A stretch of 64,000 nucleotides of DNA from JANMJD01 sp963847945 (lineage in GTDB: Bacteria; Actinomycetota; Acidimicrobiia; Acidimicrobiales; Ilumatobacteraceae): positions 1 through 64,000 of the forward strand of contig CAWKBX010000013.1 in the NCBI GenBank assembly GCA_963847945.1. Reading direction: 5' to 3'. The position numbers and the translations under genes were made by a program. This document shows, piece by piece, positions 45,389-54,652 of this stretch. Position 1 is the first letter of the stretch; every line of letters begins with the position of its first letter. A model generated the notes under the pieces. The model made no database searches, was not told where the DNA came from, and saw only the letters and a program-made list of their open reading frames with translations.

Positions 45389-47017
45389 GTGACCGACTGG
45401 AACTATGGCGACATCCTCGAGGCCGTCGCGGCGCGGGTGCCGCAGCGGCCGTGTCAAATCCATGGCGGACGGACGCTGAGCTGGGCCGATACCGATCGGC
45501 GGTCGAATGCGTTGGCCCACGACATGATCGCCAACGGGCTCGGTCATCAGGCGAAGGTCGCCGCGTATCTGTTCAACGGACCCGAGTATCTCGAGACATA
45601 CATTGCTGCGTTCAAGGCCGGCATGTCGCCCGTCAACACCAACTTCCGCTACGGCCCCGAGGAGATTCTGTACCTGTTCGACAACGCCGACGCCGAGGCC
45701 GTGGTGTTCCACGCCGCCTTCGGCGAGTTGCTCGACGGAGTTCGGGGCCGGCTGACGACGGTCAAGCGGTGGTACGTGGTCGCCGACGAGACGGGTTCCG
45801 GGCCCGAGTGGGCGACTTCGTATGACGACGTGGTGGCGGGGGACTCGACGCGCGTTGTGCCGCCGTGGGGACGTCGCGGTGACGACCTGCTCTTGCTCTA
45901 CACGGGCGGCACGACGGGGATGCCCAAAGGGGTGATGTGGCGTCAGGACGACCTGTTCAACGTGCTCGGGGCCGGTGGTCAGGCGCTGCTCGGCATCCCG
46001 CCGGTGACCAGCGTCGAGGAGCTGGCCGATCGGCTCAACCCTGATGAGCGAGGGCTGGTGATGCTCGTCGCCTGCCCGTTGATGCACGGCACCGGCCAGT
46101 TCTCGGCGTTGATCACGCTGGCCCTCGGTGGTTGCGTCGTCAGCCTGCCGTCGCGGCGTTTCGACGTCACCGAGTTGTGGAGTGAGGTGGAGCGCGTCGC
46201 GGCCAACTCGATCGTGATCGTCGGCCAGGCGTTCGCCGGCCCGATGCTCGAAGCTCTCGACGCCGAACCGGCCCGCTTCGACCTGTCGTCGGTGAGAATG
46301 ATCTCGTCGTCGGGGGTGATGTGGGGCCAGGAGAACAAGCAGGGCTTGCTCGGCCACATCCCCCAGGCCGTGCTGTTCGACTCGTACGGGTCGTCGGAAG
46401 CCGTCGGGCTCGGGGGTTCGGTGTCGGCGGGCGGCGAGTCGTCAGCGACCGCCAAGTTCGCTCTCGGCCCGTCCTGCGTGGTGTTCACCGAAGACGGTCG
46501 GCGCGTCGAGGCGGGCTCGGGGGAGCGAGGCGTGGTTGCCCTATCGGGGTACATCCCGCTCGGCTACTACAAGGACGAGGTGAAATCGGCTCAGACATTC
46601 CGGATCTTCGAGGACCGCCGCTGGAGCGTGCCCGGCGACTGGGCCGAGGTCAACGCCGACGGCAGCCTGCACCTGCTCGGACGCGGCTCGGTGTGCATCA
46701 ACACCGGGGGCGAAAAGGTGTTTCCCGAGGAGGTGGAAGAGGCGCTCAAGACGCACCCGTCGGTGCGCGACGCCGTCGCCGTGGGTATCCCCGACGGGCG
46801 CTTCGGCGAGGCGATCTGCGCCGTCGTCGAACCCGAAGAAGGCGCCTCTCCCCAGCTCAACGCGCTTGCCGACCATGTACGGTCCTCACTTGCCGCCTAC
46901 AAGGCGCCGCGTCGCCTCGTCATCGTCGACACCATCGGTCGTGCCGCCAACGGCAAGGTCGACTACCGCCGCCTGACCGCTCTCGCCGTCGAGCGTCTCG
47001 GGGCCGCGGCGACCTGA
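45389..47017 (+). CDS. Acyl-CoA synthetase (AMP-binding, FadD-like)
   Basis: 542 residues from GTG 45389 with GGGGA at 45381-45385. The ATP/AMP motif is LLLLYTGGTTGMPKGVMW; later come LFDSYGSSEAVGLGG, VPGDWAEVNADGSLHLLGRGS and GGEKVFPEEVEEALK, and the catalytic Lys of NGKVDYRRL near the C-terminus. The order of motifs fits fatty or cholesterol-side-chain acyl-CoA ligases of the FadD class. The upstream palindromes suggest control by a TetR-type lipid regulator. An earlier in-frame ATG at 45293 lies inside the operator and is unlikely. Confidence 0.9.
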   Translation: MTDWNYGDILEAVAARVPQRPCQIHGGRTLSWADTDRRSNALAHDMIANGLGHQAKVAAYLFNGPEYLETYIAAFKAGMSPVNTNFRYGPEEILYLFDNADAEAVVFHAAFGELLDGVRGRLTTVKRWYVVADETGSGPEWATSYDDVVAGDSTRVVPPWGRRGDDLLLLYTGGTTGMPKGVMWRQDDLFNVLGAGGQALLGIPPVTSVEELADRLNPDERGLVMLVACPLMHGTGQFSALITLALGGCVVSLPSRRFDVTELWSEVERVAANSIVIVGQAFAGPMLEALDAEPARFDLSSVRMISSSGVMWGQENKQGLLGHIPQAVLFDSYGSSEAVGLGGSVSAGGESSATAKFALGPSCVVFTEDGRRVEAGSGERGVVALSGYIPLGYYKDEVKSAQTFRIFEDRRWSVPGDWAEVNADGSLHLLGRGSVCINTGGEKVFPEEVEEALKTHPSVRDAVAVGIPDGRFGEAICAVVEPEEGASPQLNALADHVRSSLAAYKAPRRLVIVDTIGRAANGKVDYRRLTALAVERLGAAAT

Positions 47018-47085
47018 CCGTGCCGACCGTTGCATCGCACGCAGGCAGAAGCGGCTTGGTGGGTGGCGGAGTCGCTGCTAGCGTT

Positions 47086-47177
47086 GTCGTTGCATCACGA
47101 GTGGCCCACTTCGGTGGGCCCGGCAACCTGGGTGGAAGCCCCAAGGTGCCTCCTGTCCCACAGACAGAGATGTGGTC
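47086..47177 (+). ncRNA. SAM riboswitch (SAM-I/IV clan) upstream of metX
   Basis: GCATCACGAGTGG at 47092-47104 opens P1. A perfect GGCCCAC-TTCG-GTGGGCC hairpin lies at 47103-47120. CCCGGCAACC follows, then AAGGTGCC and TCCTG (47143-47155), the SAM-I core. GATGT at 47169-47173 can close P1 with GCATC. It lies 85 bases ahead of metX, a methionine gene, as expected. Which SAM subclass it is remains open. Confidence 0.75.
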
Positions 47178-47261
47178 ACCGCTTGGTGGCAACGAACGCT
47201 TCCTCGTGCTGCGACATCCACGACCGGCGACGCCGGTGATGACCGACAGCGAGGAGTGATG

Positions 47262-48461
47262 ATGAGCCGGCCGCCCACCCGACGGAATCGACAGCCCTAC
47301 CCCGTGAGTGGAGCGTGGATGCCGGGCATGCCGATCGGCCATCGTCGAACGCACACGATCGCCGGCGACCGTCCCCTGGCCCTCGATGGAGGTGGGACCC
47401 TTCGTAACGTCGACATCGCTTTCGAAACCTGGGGCCGCCTCGATGCCGACGGGGCCAACGCGGTGCTGATCTGCCATGCCTGGACGGGAGACTCCCACGT
47501 TGCCGGGCCAATGGCGACCGGTCATCCGACGTCGGGGTGGTGGGAAGGCATCGTCGGTCCGGGACTGGCGATCGATACCGAGCGCTGGTTCGTGGTCAGC
47601 GTCAACGTCCTTGGCGGTTGTATGGGATCGACCGGGCCGGCGTCGGCGCACCCCGATGACGGTCGCCCGTACGGCTCGCGGTTCCCGGTGGTGACGATCC
47701 GCGACATGGTTCGCTGTCAGGCGCGATTGGCCGATCATCTGGGCATTCGCGTCTGGCACAACGTCGTCGGCGGGTCGATGGGCGGCATGCAGGTCCTCGA
47801 ATGGGCAATCACCTACCCCGACCGGGTTCGCTCGATCGTCCCGATTGCGACCTGCGCCCAGTCGAGCGCCCAACAGATCGCCTGGGGCGCGATCGGCCGT
47901 CGGGCGATCGCACTTGATCCCAAGTGGCGCGGCGGCGACTACTACGACGCCGAGCCCGACGACGGCCCGCACGAGGGACTGGCCGTCGCCCGGATGGTCG
48001 CCCAGGTCACGTTCCGCAGCGACAACGTGTTCTCCGACCGGTTCGGCCGTGAACTCGCCGACGGCGCGACCCTGCGCGACGGCCTCGATCTGTGGCAACG
48101 CTTCGAGGTCGAGCGGTACCTCGATCACCACGGTGACAAGCTCGTGCGGCGGTTCGACGCCAACAGCTACCTCTTGATCGGCAAGGCGATGGACCTCCAC
48201 GACGTCGGACGGGGGAGGGGCGGGTTAGAGGCGGCGATGGCCCGCATCAAGGTGCCCACGCTGACGATGGGTATCTGGAGCGACATCCTCTACCCGTCGT
48301 ACCAGCAGCGCGAGATCCACACGCTGCTGGCCAAGCAAGGAACGCCGTGCGAGTACGTCGAGATCGATTCGCCCCACGGCCACGACGCATTTCTGATCGA
48401 CCTTGACCAGGTGGGGGCTCCGATCGGTACGTTTCTTGACGTGGTGGCGAAGAATGTCTGA
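47262..48461 (+). CDS. metX: Homoserine O-acetyltransferase
   Basis: 399 residues. An alpha/beta hydrolase of the MetX type: GGTLRNVDIAFETWGRLD, ICHAWTGDSHVAG, NVLGGCMGSTGPAS, the nucleophile elbow WHNVVGGSMGGMQVLEW with catalytic Ser, and terminal GHDAFL with catalytic His. ATG 47262 is preferred because GGAG (47253-47256) lies five bases ahead; ATG 47259 is possible. It makes O-acetylhomoserine for the sulfhydrylase encoded next. The two overlap by eight bases. Control by the upstream SAM riboswitch is expected. Confidence 0.92.
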   Translation: MSRPPTRRNRQPYPVSGAWMPGMPIGHRRTHTIAGDRPLALDGGGTLRNVDIAFETWGRLDADGANAVLICHAWTGDSHVAGPMATGHPTSGWWEGIVGPGLAIDTERWFVVSVNVLGGCMGSTGPASAHPDDGRPYGSRFPVVTIRDMVRCQARLADHLGIRVWHNVVGGSMGGMQVLEWAITYPDRVRSIVPIATCAQSSAQQIAWGAIGRRAIALDPKWRGGDYYDAEPDDGPHEGLAVARMVAQVTFRSDNVFSDRFGRELADGATLRDGLDLWQRFEVERYLDHHGDKLVRRFDANSYLLIGKAMDLHDVGRGRGGLEAAMARIKVPTLTMGIWSDILYPSYQQREIHTLLAKQGTPCEYVEIDSPHGHDAFLIDLDQVGAPIGTFLDVVAKNV

Positions 48462-49632
48462 GCTTGGTTTCGAATCCCTGCATCCCGAGTCGTTGGCGAT
48501 CACCGCCGGGCGCGGATCGAATGGCCGCTCGTTGGCCGCTCCGATCTGGCCGACCACGGTATGGGAGACGGCGTCGCTCGACGATGCCCGCCGCCGGTCG
48601 GGGTCGACTCGCCCGTCGGAGTTCTACGGTCGATACGCCAACCCGACGGTGAACGCGTTCGAGGACGCCATCGCCGTGCTCGAAGGGGCCGAGGCGGCAA
48701 TGGCCTTCGGGTCGGGAATGGGGGCGATCGCCACGGTGATCTTCGCCCTGTGCTCGCCCGGCGACCACATCGTCGCTCAGCGTCAGGTGTACTCGGGCAC
48801 GCAGCTGTTCCTGCAGGGGCCGTGCGCCCGGATGGGCATCGACGTCACATGGGTCGATGGTTCGGAACCGGGGGCCTTCGCCGCGGCGGTGAGGCCGGGC
48901 AAGACGATGCTGGTGATCGCCGAGACCCCGGCGAATCCGCAGATGTCACTTGTCGATCTTGAAGAACTCGGAGCGATCCGCGGCCCGTTCACGATGGTCG
49001 ACTCGACGTTTGCGACCCCGATTCTGCAGCAGCCGCTGCGCCACGGTGTCTCGCTCGTCGTCCACTCGGCGACCAAGGGGATCGCCGGTCACAACGACGC
49101 GATGCTCGGGGTTGTGGCCGGGGAGAAGGATCTGATCGACGACATTTGGCGCTACGGCGTGCTCCACGGGGCGACCGCTTCGCCCCACGACGCCCACAAC
49201 GGACTGCGCGGCATTCGCACCCTCGCCGTTCGAGTGGAACGGGCGTCGGCGACGGCGCTCCGCCTGGCGTCCTTCCTTGCGGATCATCCGGCGGTTGCTC
49301 AGACGAACTACCCCGGACTCGACTCGCATCCCCAGCGTGACCTGGCCAAACGGCAGATGTCCGACGGGGGAGCGGTGCTCAGCTTCGACCTCGCAGGCGG
49401 GCTCGGAGCGGGTCGACGCTTCGTCGAGGCCGTTCGTCTGGCCCGCCTGGCGACGTCGTTGGGAGGCCCCGAAACGCTGGTCTGCAGCCCGGCCAACTCC
49501 ACCCACGTCGGGTTGACCGACGAGGAGTTCGAGCGGGTCGGGATCACCCCCGGCCTGGTGCGGGTATCGGTCGGCCTGGAGCACCCCCAGGACTTACTCG
49601 CCGACTTCGCTCACGCGTTGGCCAACCTCTGA
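48454..49632 (+). CDS. Cys/Met metabolism PLP-dependent enzyme (MetY/MetB-like)
   Basis: 392 residues from ATG 48454. It belongs to the gamma-family of PLP enzymes: YGRYANPTVNAFEDAIAVLEG, AFGSGMGAIATVIFAL, AETPANPQMSLVDLEEL, VDSTFATPILQQPL and the PLP lysine in VHSATKGIAGHND. Pairing with metX supports direct sulfhydrylation of O-acetylhomoserine or cystathionine gamma-synthase activity. Sequence alone does not separate these. It shares a transcript and presumably the SAM riboswitch with metX. Confidence 0.88.
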   Translation: MSELGFESLHPESLAITAGRGSNGRSLAAPIWPTTVWETASLDDARRRSGSTRPSEFYGRYANPTVNAFEDAIAVLEGAEAAMAFGSGMGAIATVIFALCSPGDHIVAQRQVYSGTQLFLQGPCARMGIDVTWVDGSEPGAFAAAVRPGKTMLVIAETPANPQMSLVDLEELGAIRGPFTMVDSTFATPILQQPLRHGVSLVVHSATKGIAGHNDAMLGVVAGEKDLIDDIWRYGVLHGATASPHDAHNGLRGIRTLAVRVERASATALRLASFLADHPAVAQTNYPGLDSHPQRDLAKRQMSDGGAVLSFDLAGGLGAGRRFVEAVRLARLATSLGGPETLVCSPANSTHVGLTDEEFERVGITPGLVRVSVGLEHPQDLLADFAHALANL

Positions 49633-49639
49633 GACATCG

Positions 49640-50077
49640 TCACGGTGTGTCTCGGCCGGCGATTGAGTCCAACACGGCGACGGCTCGTGACGACGCCGGG
49701 ATCATCAACAGATAGTTCGGGTCACCGCCGAGGAGGAACGTGGCCTGCCGCTTCGGCGGATCGGTGCCGCGGCCGAGAACCGGGTGCCGGCGAATCGGTT
49801 GCCCAGGCATCCGCCGGCTGGTCACGACGACCTGATTGTCGATGATGACGCCGCGGCCACTGCGCCAGCGGCCCTCGTTCAACGTCGCCCGCCGCGTGGT
49901 GGTGTCGAACGCATCGGTCGACGAACCGGGCAGCCGAATCGGCTGAAATCGACAGGTGAACGCTCGGCCGTCTTTGGCGACCCAATGCGGGTCGATGCGA
50001 CGGGCCAGCCAGAGCATGCCGATGAGCACCGCGATGGTGCCGAGCGTCCACAGAACATCGGTGACCCCGGCAAACAT
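49640..50077 (-). CDS. Membrane-anchored DUF2550-like protein
   Basis: 145 residues from ATG 50077 (MFAGVTDVLWTLG); the in-frame codons up to 50116 lack a good start context. One N-terminal TM helix (TLGTIAVLIGMLWLA) precedes a cytoplasmic beta-rich domain (FTCRFQPIRLPGS, WRSGRGVIIDNQVVVTSRR). The layout of a single TM followed by a PH-like domain resembles the actinobacterial DUF2550 family. The function is unknown. Confidence 0.6.
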   Translation of the reverse strand: MFAGVTDVLWTLGTIAVLIGMLWLARRIDPHWVAKDGRAFTCRFQPIRLPGSSTDAFDTTTRRATLNEGRWRSGRGVIIDNQVVVTSRRMPGQPIRRHPVLGRGTDPPKRQATFLLGGDPNYLLMIPASSRAVAVLDSIAGRDTP

Positions 50078-50123
50078 GACGGTCAGCTTCTCGCGTTCGG
50101 CATGGCGACGCCACACTGGCGGG

Positions 50124-50969
50124 GTGCCAGAGCTGCTCGAGGTCGAGATCTACCGCCGCGAGATGGCCGATCTTGCTGGACGGCTGATCCACACGGTGCG
50201 TTGCCCCGACCCGTGGTATGTGCGGCGCGCCGGCCCGGTCGAGTGGGTCGTACCGATGCTCGAAGGTCGGCGGGTGTCGGCATTGCGCCGTCACGGAAAA
50301 CTACTGCTCATCGACCTGATCGACGGCTCGTCGGCGGTGGCGGCGGTGGCGGGGGCGGCGGGGGCGGGGGTGACGATCGGCGCCACCGTGTTGGGTTTGC
50401 GATTCGGCATGACAGGTCGCCCGGTGGTCGACGATCGTGCTGCCGTGTTGACGCTCGAATACGCCCCTGCTGAAGTGCGCGAGGAGTGGGTGCGGTTCGA
50501 GTTGGGCTTCGAGGGTGGCGGACGGTTGCGGATGGTCGACTCACGCCGCCTCGGCGGGGTGGAGATCGACCCCTACCTCGAAGCGTTCGGTCCGGATGCG
50601 ACGCTGGTGACCGTCGACGAGTTGCTCCTCGGATGTCGGTCATCGGCGGCGATCAAGGCGGTACTGCTCGACCAGAACCGGGTTGCCGGGCTCGGCAACA
50701 TGCTGGTCGACGAGGTCCTCTGGCGGGCGTCGATCGACCCGGCGCGTCCGGCGGCCGCCCTCGCGCTTGATGACGTTGTCGCGCTTCAGCGGACCATCGT
50801 CGAGACGCTGCCGGAGCTGTTGGACCGCGGGGGAAGCCATCTCGGGCACCTCTCGGCCCGGCTTCGGCGTCCGGGAGCGCGTTGCCCGCGAGATGGTGCG
50901 GAGCTGGCCATTCGTCAGATCGGTGGCCGCACGACTTACTCGTGTCCACTTCACCAGCGCAGGACGTGA
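50124..50969 (+). CDS. Fpg/Nei-family DNA glycosylase with atypical zinc site
   Basis: 281 residues from GTG 50124. The mature N-terminus PELLEVEIYRRE has the catalytic Pro and Glu. HGKLLLIDL carries the conserved Lys, and DQNRVAGLGNMLVDEVLWRA is the helix-two-turn-helix. The C-terminal zinc finger has the right spacing but with C-x2-D-x16-C-x2-H instead of four Cys (CPRDG ... SCPLHQ). A Gly/Ala-rich insertion of about 18 residues follows the Lys loop, encoded by a GGC-rich low-complexity run near 50332-50375. It removes oxidised bases by base excision repair. The exact substrate class is uncertain. Confidence 0.82.
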   Translation: MPELLEVEIYRREMADLAGRLIHTVRCPDPWYVRRAGPVEWVVPMLEGRRVSALRRHGKLLLIDLIDGSSAVAAVAGAAGAGVTIGATVLGLRFGMTGRPVVDDRAAVLTLEYAPAEVREEWVRFELGFEGGGRLRMVDSRRLGGVEIDPYLEAFGPDATLVTVDELLLGCRSSAAIKAVLLDQNRVAGLGNMLVDEVLWRASIDPARPAAALALDDVVALQRTIVETLPELLDRGGSHLGHLSARLRRPGARCPRDGAELAIRQIGGRTTYSCPLHQRRT

Positions 50970-50983
50970 GAGGATCGCAGGTC

Positions 50984-51793
50984 GTGGTCGGTCTCTCTCG
51001 CATTCCTCAGGGTCTCGCCTCCCTTGGGTCACTTGTCGCCCAAAACACCGGTGGTGCCATCGACGACGTGTCGGCGACTCGGCGAGTCCAGATCATCATC
51101 GCCGTGCTGGCGACAGGGGGAGTGCTGCTTGCCGCGCTCACCGTGTGGCTGTGGCGGTCGACGAAGCCGACCCTCGATGTCCTCGGCCCGCTCGAGGTGA
51201 TGGGCAAGAAGCGTTTCTGGCGAAGCGACTCGAACACTCGCCAACGCGCCCTCGATGCCGCGCGGCCCGACGGTGCGTCGGCGACTCCCGAGGTGAAACC
51301 GCCCCCCGTCGATCTCGCCGCGCTCGCCGCCTCACGCTCATTGCCATCGATGGATGACCACGCCGGGTTCGGCGACCTGGTCGAAGCGGCGATCCCGGTG
51401 GAGCAGGGCGGATCGGGTGCGCAACCGGGGCTTCGCGTTCGGGAGCAATCGTTGGGAGCGAGTGGCCTGGTCACAACCATGTCGCCGCCGCCCCCAGTAC
51501 CCCCGCCTCCCTTGAAGATCGTGCCCGCACCGATCGTCTTCGATCAGGCCGATTTCACCGATATGGCGCCGCGCCCGGCCGCCCTCGAATCGATTCCGTC
51601 GGTCGAGGTGGAACCCTTGGCCGTCGTGGAACTCCCGAACAATCCTCGTGAACTTGTGTTCCGGCCGTTCGGCCGGTCGTCGGCCGATGTGTCGCCGAGC
51701 GGCGGCATCCGCAGGCCGACCTTCCCGCCGCCTACGCCTCAGGACCTGATCGACGCCGAGATGGAACCCATCGACTTTCCTGATTCCGAATAG
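50984..51793 (+). CDS. Single-pass membrane protein of unknown function
   Basis: About 269 residues from GTG 50984 (VVGLSRIPQG); the start is uncertain. One TM segment (IIIAVLATGGVLLAALTVWLW) near residue 35-55 precedes a long Pro-rich, low-complexity cytoplasmic or external tail with PPPPVPPPPLKIVPAP. Further conserved-looking bits are LVFRPFGRSS and RRPTFPPPTPQDLIDAEME near the C-terminus. I do not recognise the family. It sits 14 bases after the glycosylase stop on the same strand. Confidence 0.6.
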   Translation: MVGLSRIPQGLASLGSLVAQNTGGAIDDVSATRRVQIIIAVLATGGVLLAALTVWLWRSTKPTLDVLGPLEVMGKKRFWRSDSNTRQRALDAARPDGASATPEVKPPPVDLAALAASRSLPSMDDHAGFGDLVEAAIPVEQGGSGAQPGLRVREQSLGASGLVTTMSPPPPVPPPPLKIVPAPIVFDQADFTDMAPRPAALESIPSVEVEPLAVVELPNNPRELVFRPFGRSSADVSPSGGIRRPTFPPPTPQDLIDAEMEPIDFPDSE

Positions 51794-51842
51794 CACGCCG
51801 ATTCCCCGGTTTGCCCGGTTGGGATCGGTACCTTGGGGTTCC

Positions 51843-52073
51843 ATGGCCGATGGACTTGATATCGATGCGATGGTTGCCCGCTTCCGCGAGCGCGCCGCGG
51901 GGGTGAAGCGCCGCACATTGCCACCGGTCGGCGGCGACGAGCGCCAGCAGTTCCTCCGCCAGGCACAGCTCGACTTTCGCGACTTCGCGATGATCGGCGA
52001 CGCGACGGGTGAAGTCATCGACGGCGTGCTGACGCTGCGTATCGACCTGCGTCCGCCGGACGCCCGGACGTGA
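51843..52073 (+). CDS. Small conserved-looking hypothetical protein
   Basis: 76 residues: MADGLDIDAMVARFRERAAGVK is a basic helix, then PPVGGDERQQFLRQAQLDFRDF and a beta-strand end GVLTLRIDLRPPD. No TM or signal. Its stop overlaps the start of the DMT transporter (GTGA), so it is translated with it. The function is unknown. Confidence 0.65.
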   Translation: MADGLDIDAMVARFRERAAGVKRRTLPPVGGDERQQFLRQAQLDFRDFAMIGDATGEVIDGVLTLRIDLRPPDART

Positions 52074-52990
52074 TTGCCAACGTTCGCGAGTCAGCCCGCC
52101 AACGGCGCACCCAGCTCCCGATCGCCGCCGCGGGTACGGCAATTTTGGTCTGGTCGATCGGACCGTTGCTCGTGCGTGGTGTCGGAGCCTCATACCCAAC
52201 GGTCGTCTTCTACCGACTGTTGACGGCGACCCCGGTGATGGTGGTGATGGCGTATCTAACCGGTGGGCGGGTCAGTGTGGCGCTGTTCAAGCGCACCTGG
52301 CGACCAGGGCTGTTGTTCATCGCCGCGCTGATGACGAGCTTCGCCTCGTTCATCTACACCTCGATTGCCAATGCGACGTTGATCGGTGCGCTCACCCCGG
52401 CCCTGGTGCTCCTGGTGTCGGGCCGAGTGGCCCACGAGCAACGCACTCGCCTGCAAGTCACGTGCGCACTCATCGGGCTTGTCGGCATCACCGTCGTGGT
52501 ACTGGGATCGGGGGGTACCAGCGGCGCGTCGCTGAAGGGCGACCTGTTCGCGGTGGGCAACCTGCTGATCTGGACGGCATACCTGTTCGAAGTGAAGAAG
52601 ATCCGAGCCGAGGGTATCCACGCCGGTGCGTACGTCGCCACCGTCTTCATCTGGAGCCTCGCCATCGCCGCACCATGGGTGCTGCTGTCGTCGAATGATC
52701 TGGGTGCTATCGGCGGCACCGACTGGTTGCTTTTCGCCGCTATGGCGATCGGCCCGGGCCTGCTCGGGCACGGGTTGATGACCTGGGCCCAGCGCGACGT
52801 CGACGTCAACGTCGTCGCCCTGCTGGGCTTGGCCTCACCGGTGTTGTCGACACTGCTCGCCTGGTGGATCTACGAGCAGCGTTTGACCTCGCTGCAGACC
52901 GGCGGCGCGGCGATCGTCTTCTTCTCGCTGATTGTCCTGCTCAGGGAACAAATACTCCTCGCCCGTGCCCAACCTGCCGACGAGATCTAG
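52070..52990 (+). CDS. DMT-superfamily (EamA) transporter
   Basis: 306 residues with ten predicted hydrophobic segments arranged as two EamA repeats: IAAAGTAILVWSIGPLLVRG, FYRLLTATPVMVVMAYL and SFIYTSIANATLIGALTPALVLL in the first, and WTAYLFEVKKIR, GPGLLGHGLMTWAQRDVDVN and ASPVLSTLLAWWIYEQRL in the second. The substrate is unknown; related exporters move amino acids or metabolites. It starts on GTG overlapping the preceding small gene. Confidence 0.85.
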   Translation: MIANVRESARQRRTQLPIAAAGTAILVWSIGPLLVRGVGASYPTVVFYRLLTATPVMVVMAYLTGGRVSVALFKRTWRPGLLFIAALMTSFASFIYTSIANATLIGALTPALVLLVSGRVAHEQRTRLQVTCALIGLVGITVVVLGSGGTSGASLKGDLFAVGNLLIWTAYLFEVKKIRAEGIHAGAYVATVFIWSLAIAAPWVLLSSNDLGAIGGTDWLLFAAMAIGPGLLGHGLMTWAQRDVDVNVVALLGLASPVLSTLLAWWIYEQRLTSLQTGGAAIVFFSLIVLLREQILLARAQPADEI

Positions 52991-53046
52991 TCAAATGGTT
53001 GTCTGAACGACGCTCGGCCTTGCTATCGTTCGGGACGAAAAATACT

Positions 53047-53122
53047 GCGGACGTGGCTCAGCTGGTAGAGCATCACCTTGCCAAGGTGAGGGTCGCGAGT
53101 TCGAATCTCGTCGTCCGCTCCA
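53047..53122 (+). tRNA. tRNA-Gly (GCC)
   Basis: Acceptor GCGGACG (53047-53053) pairs with CGTCCGC (53112-53118). The anticodon arm CACCT-TGCCA-AGGTG presents GCC, and the T arm GCGAG-TTCGAAT-CTCGT is intact. A discriminator T and encoded CCA (53120-53122) follow. The integrase begins 130 bases downstream, so the 3' end is a likely attachment site. No second copy of the 3' tRNA sequence was seen inside the window. Confidence 0.95.
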
Positions 53123-53136
53123 CAGAAACACCTGGT

Positions 53137-53160
53137 GAGAGGCCCTTTCGAGGGCCTCTC
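53137..53160 (+). terminator. Hairpin terminator after tRNA-Gly
   Basis: GAGAGGCCC (53137-53145) and GGGCCTCTC (53152-53160) form a perfect 9-bp stem around TTTCGA. No clear U-tract follows, but the position just after the tRNA supports a terminator. Confidence 0.6.
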
Positions 53161-53254
53161 GTCGCGTCTGCGGTCATGTCGCTCTACTGTTTTGCTCTAC
53201 CATTCTTGGTGTAGACGCCCTCGGTGGGACCGAGAACAGCCAGGGAGGCCTGTG

Positions 53255-54627
53255 ATGGGAGCCTCGAAACAAGCAGTTGTGGAGGCCGATTCGCCGGTCG
53301 CGGACGGCCCGGAATCGGGCGGTTCGGCGGGTGCGAAGCGCCTGCGGACGAAGGGGAGCGGCGGGATCTTCCTCGTCCGGGATGGCGTGTGGCGGGTCGA
53401 CGTTGAGGTCGGACGAGACACGGTGACCCGCCGTCGGCGTCGGGTGAGCCGCCAGGTCGAGGGGTCACGACGTGATGCCGAAGCGGCGCTGGCGAGGTTG
53501 AAGGTCGCTGCTGAGCAGCGCAAGGTGACGTCGGGCCGGGCGTCGGCCCGCTCGGTTCGTGCCGTGCTCGATCTGTACCTGGAAGCCGCCGATGCCGGGA
53601 CGATCGAGCTGGCACCGCGGACGTTGCTCACGAGCCGGTCGGCGGCGAACACGATGTGCTCGACGCGCCTGCTCGACAACCGCACATTCGGCTGCGCTGC
53701 AGCTGCACCGGTTGACGTGGCGCGAGATCGAGGAGATGTACGGCGCGATGCGGACCGAGGGCGCCTCGTCGGATTGGGTGCGTCGTTGTGCGACCGTGTT
53801 GTCGCGGTCGCTCGACTTCGGCCGCAAGCGAGGACTGATCGACAGCTAACCCGGCGAAGGACGCTGCACGGCCGCGAACGAACCGCTCGAAGCCGGTGTC
53901 ACCAAAAGCCGACGAGGTCGCGATGTCGTGGCTGTCGCCGAGCAGCGCGACCCGGAGATCGCCGACGCCGTGCGGGTGCTGGCCGCCACCGGAATGCGCA
54001 AGGGTGAACTGCTCGGCCTGCAGTGGGCCGACGTCGACCTCGGACGCTCTGAGGTCCACGTCGCATGGGCGATCACCGACGCCGGGCCGGCAAGGGCGTG
54101 CTCCGCAAGCCGACGAAACGCAACGACTGGCGCGACGTGCCGCTGACGGCTGGAGCAGTCGCGGCGATCCGCCGCCAGCACGAGCGAGCTGTCGAGTTGC
54201 GCGGGGTGCCGCCCTTCCCAACTGACTATGTCTTCCCAAGCCCGCTCGATCCCGCGGCGCCGTACCGGCCCGACACCTTCGGCGACCGCTGGGCGCTGGT
54301 GAGCGGCTCCTCCGACGTGACGATGCTTCATCTCCGTCACTTCGCCGCGACGACGATGCTTGACGCCGGCGAGGACTACCGCACCGTCGCCGAGATCCTC
54401 GGCAATAGCGAAAACACGCTGAAGCTCCATTACGACGGCCGCACCGGCATCGGCAAACGCCGCGCGATCGAGCGCGTTGGAGCTGTAGAAGCAGGTCAAT
54501 GCGGTGGTCGCTTCAGCCGTGTCATCCGGCGGGCGTGGCGGCCCAGACGACTGATCGCTGTCGTGTTGGGCGATTTTGAAGCCGTCAGCGTGCGATCGTT
54601 CGCGCGGAGCGGCTTGGCCGCCACCTG
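53255..54627 (+). pseudogene. int: Tyrosine recombinase/integrase, frameshifted
   Basis: Site-specific recombinase of an integrative element. ATG 53255 follows GGGAGG. The N-terminal arm-type domain reads GSGGIFLVRDGVWRVDVEVG and the SAM-like core gives LTWREIEEMYGAMRTEG. The catalytic domain has ATGMRKGELLGLQWADVDL (Arg), MLHLRHFAATTMLDAG (His-x-x-Arg) and GNSENTLKLHYDG (Tyr). The full R-H-R-Y set is present, but frames change near 53690, 53845 (extra T in GACAGCTAACCC), 53925 and 54095. It is either decayed or affected by sequencing indels. Its place beside tRNA-Gly supports an integrated element. Confidence 0.82.
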
Positions 54628-54652
54628 AGGTGCTAAATTTGGGTGGAATCCG

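Noticed and set aside
50332..50375. Microsatellite mobile or phase-variable tract
   Set aside because: The GGC-rich run is imperfect and keeps the glycosylase frame; it is better seen as a low-complexity insertion in the protein.
49784..50473. 229-residue plus-strand open frame with Gly runs
   Set aside because: Overlaps the DUF2550-like gene and the glycosylase, each with recognisable features; the Gly run is the GGC-rich stretch read in another frame.
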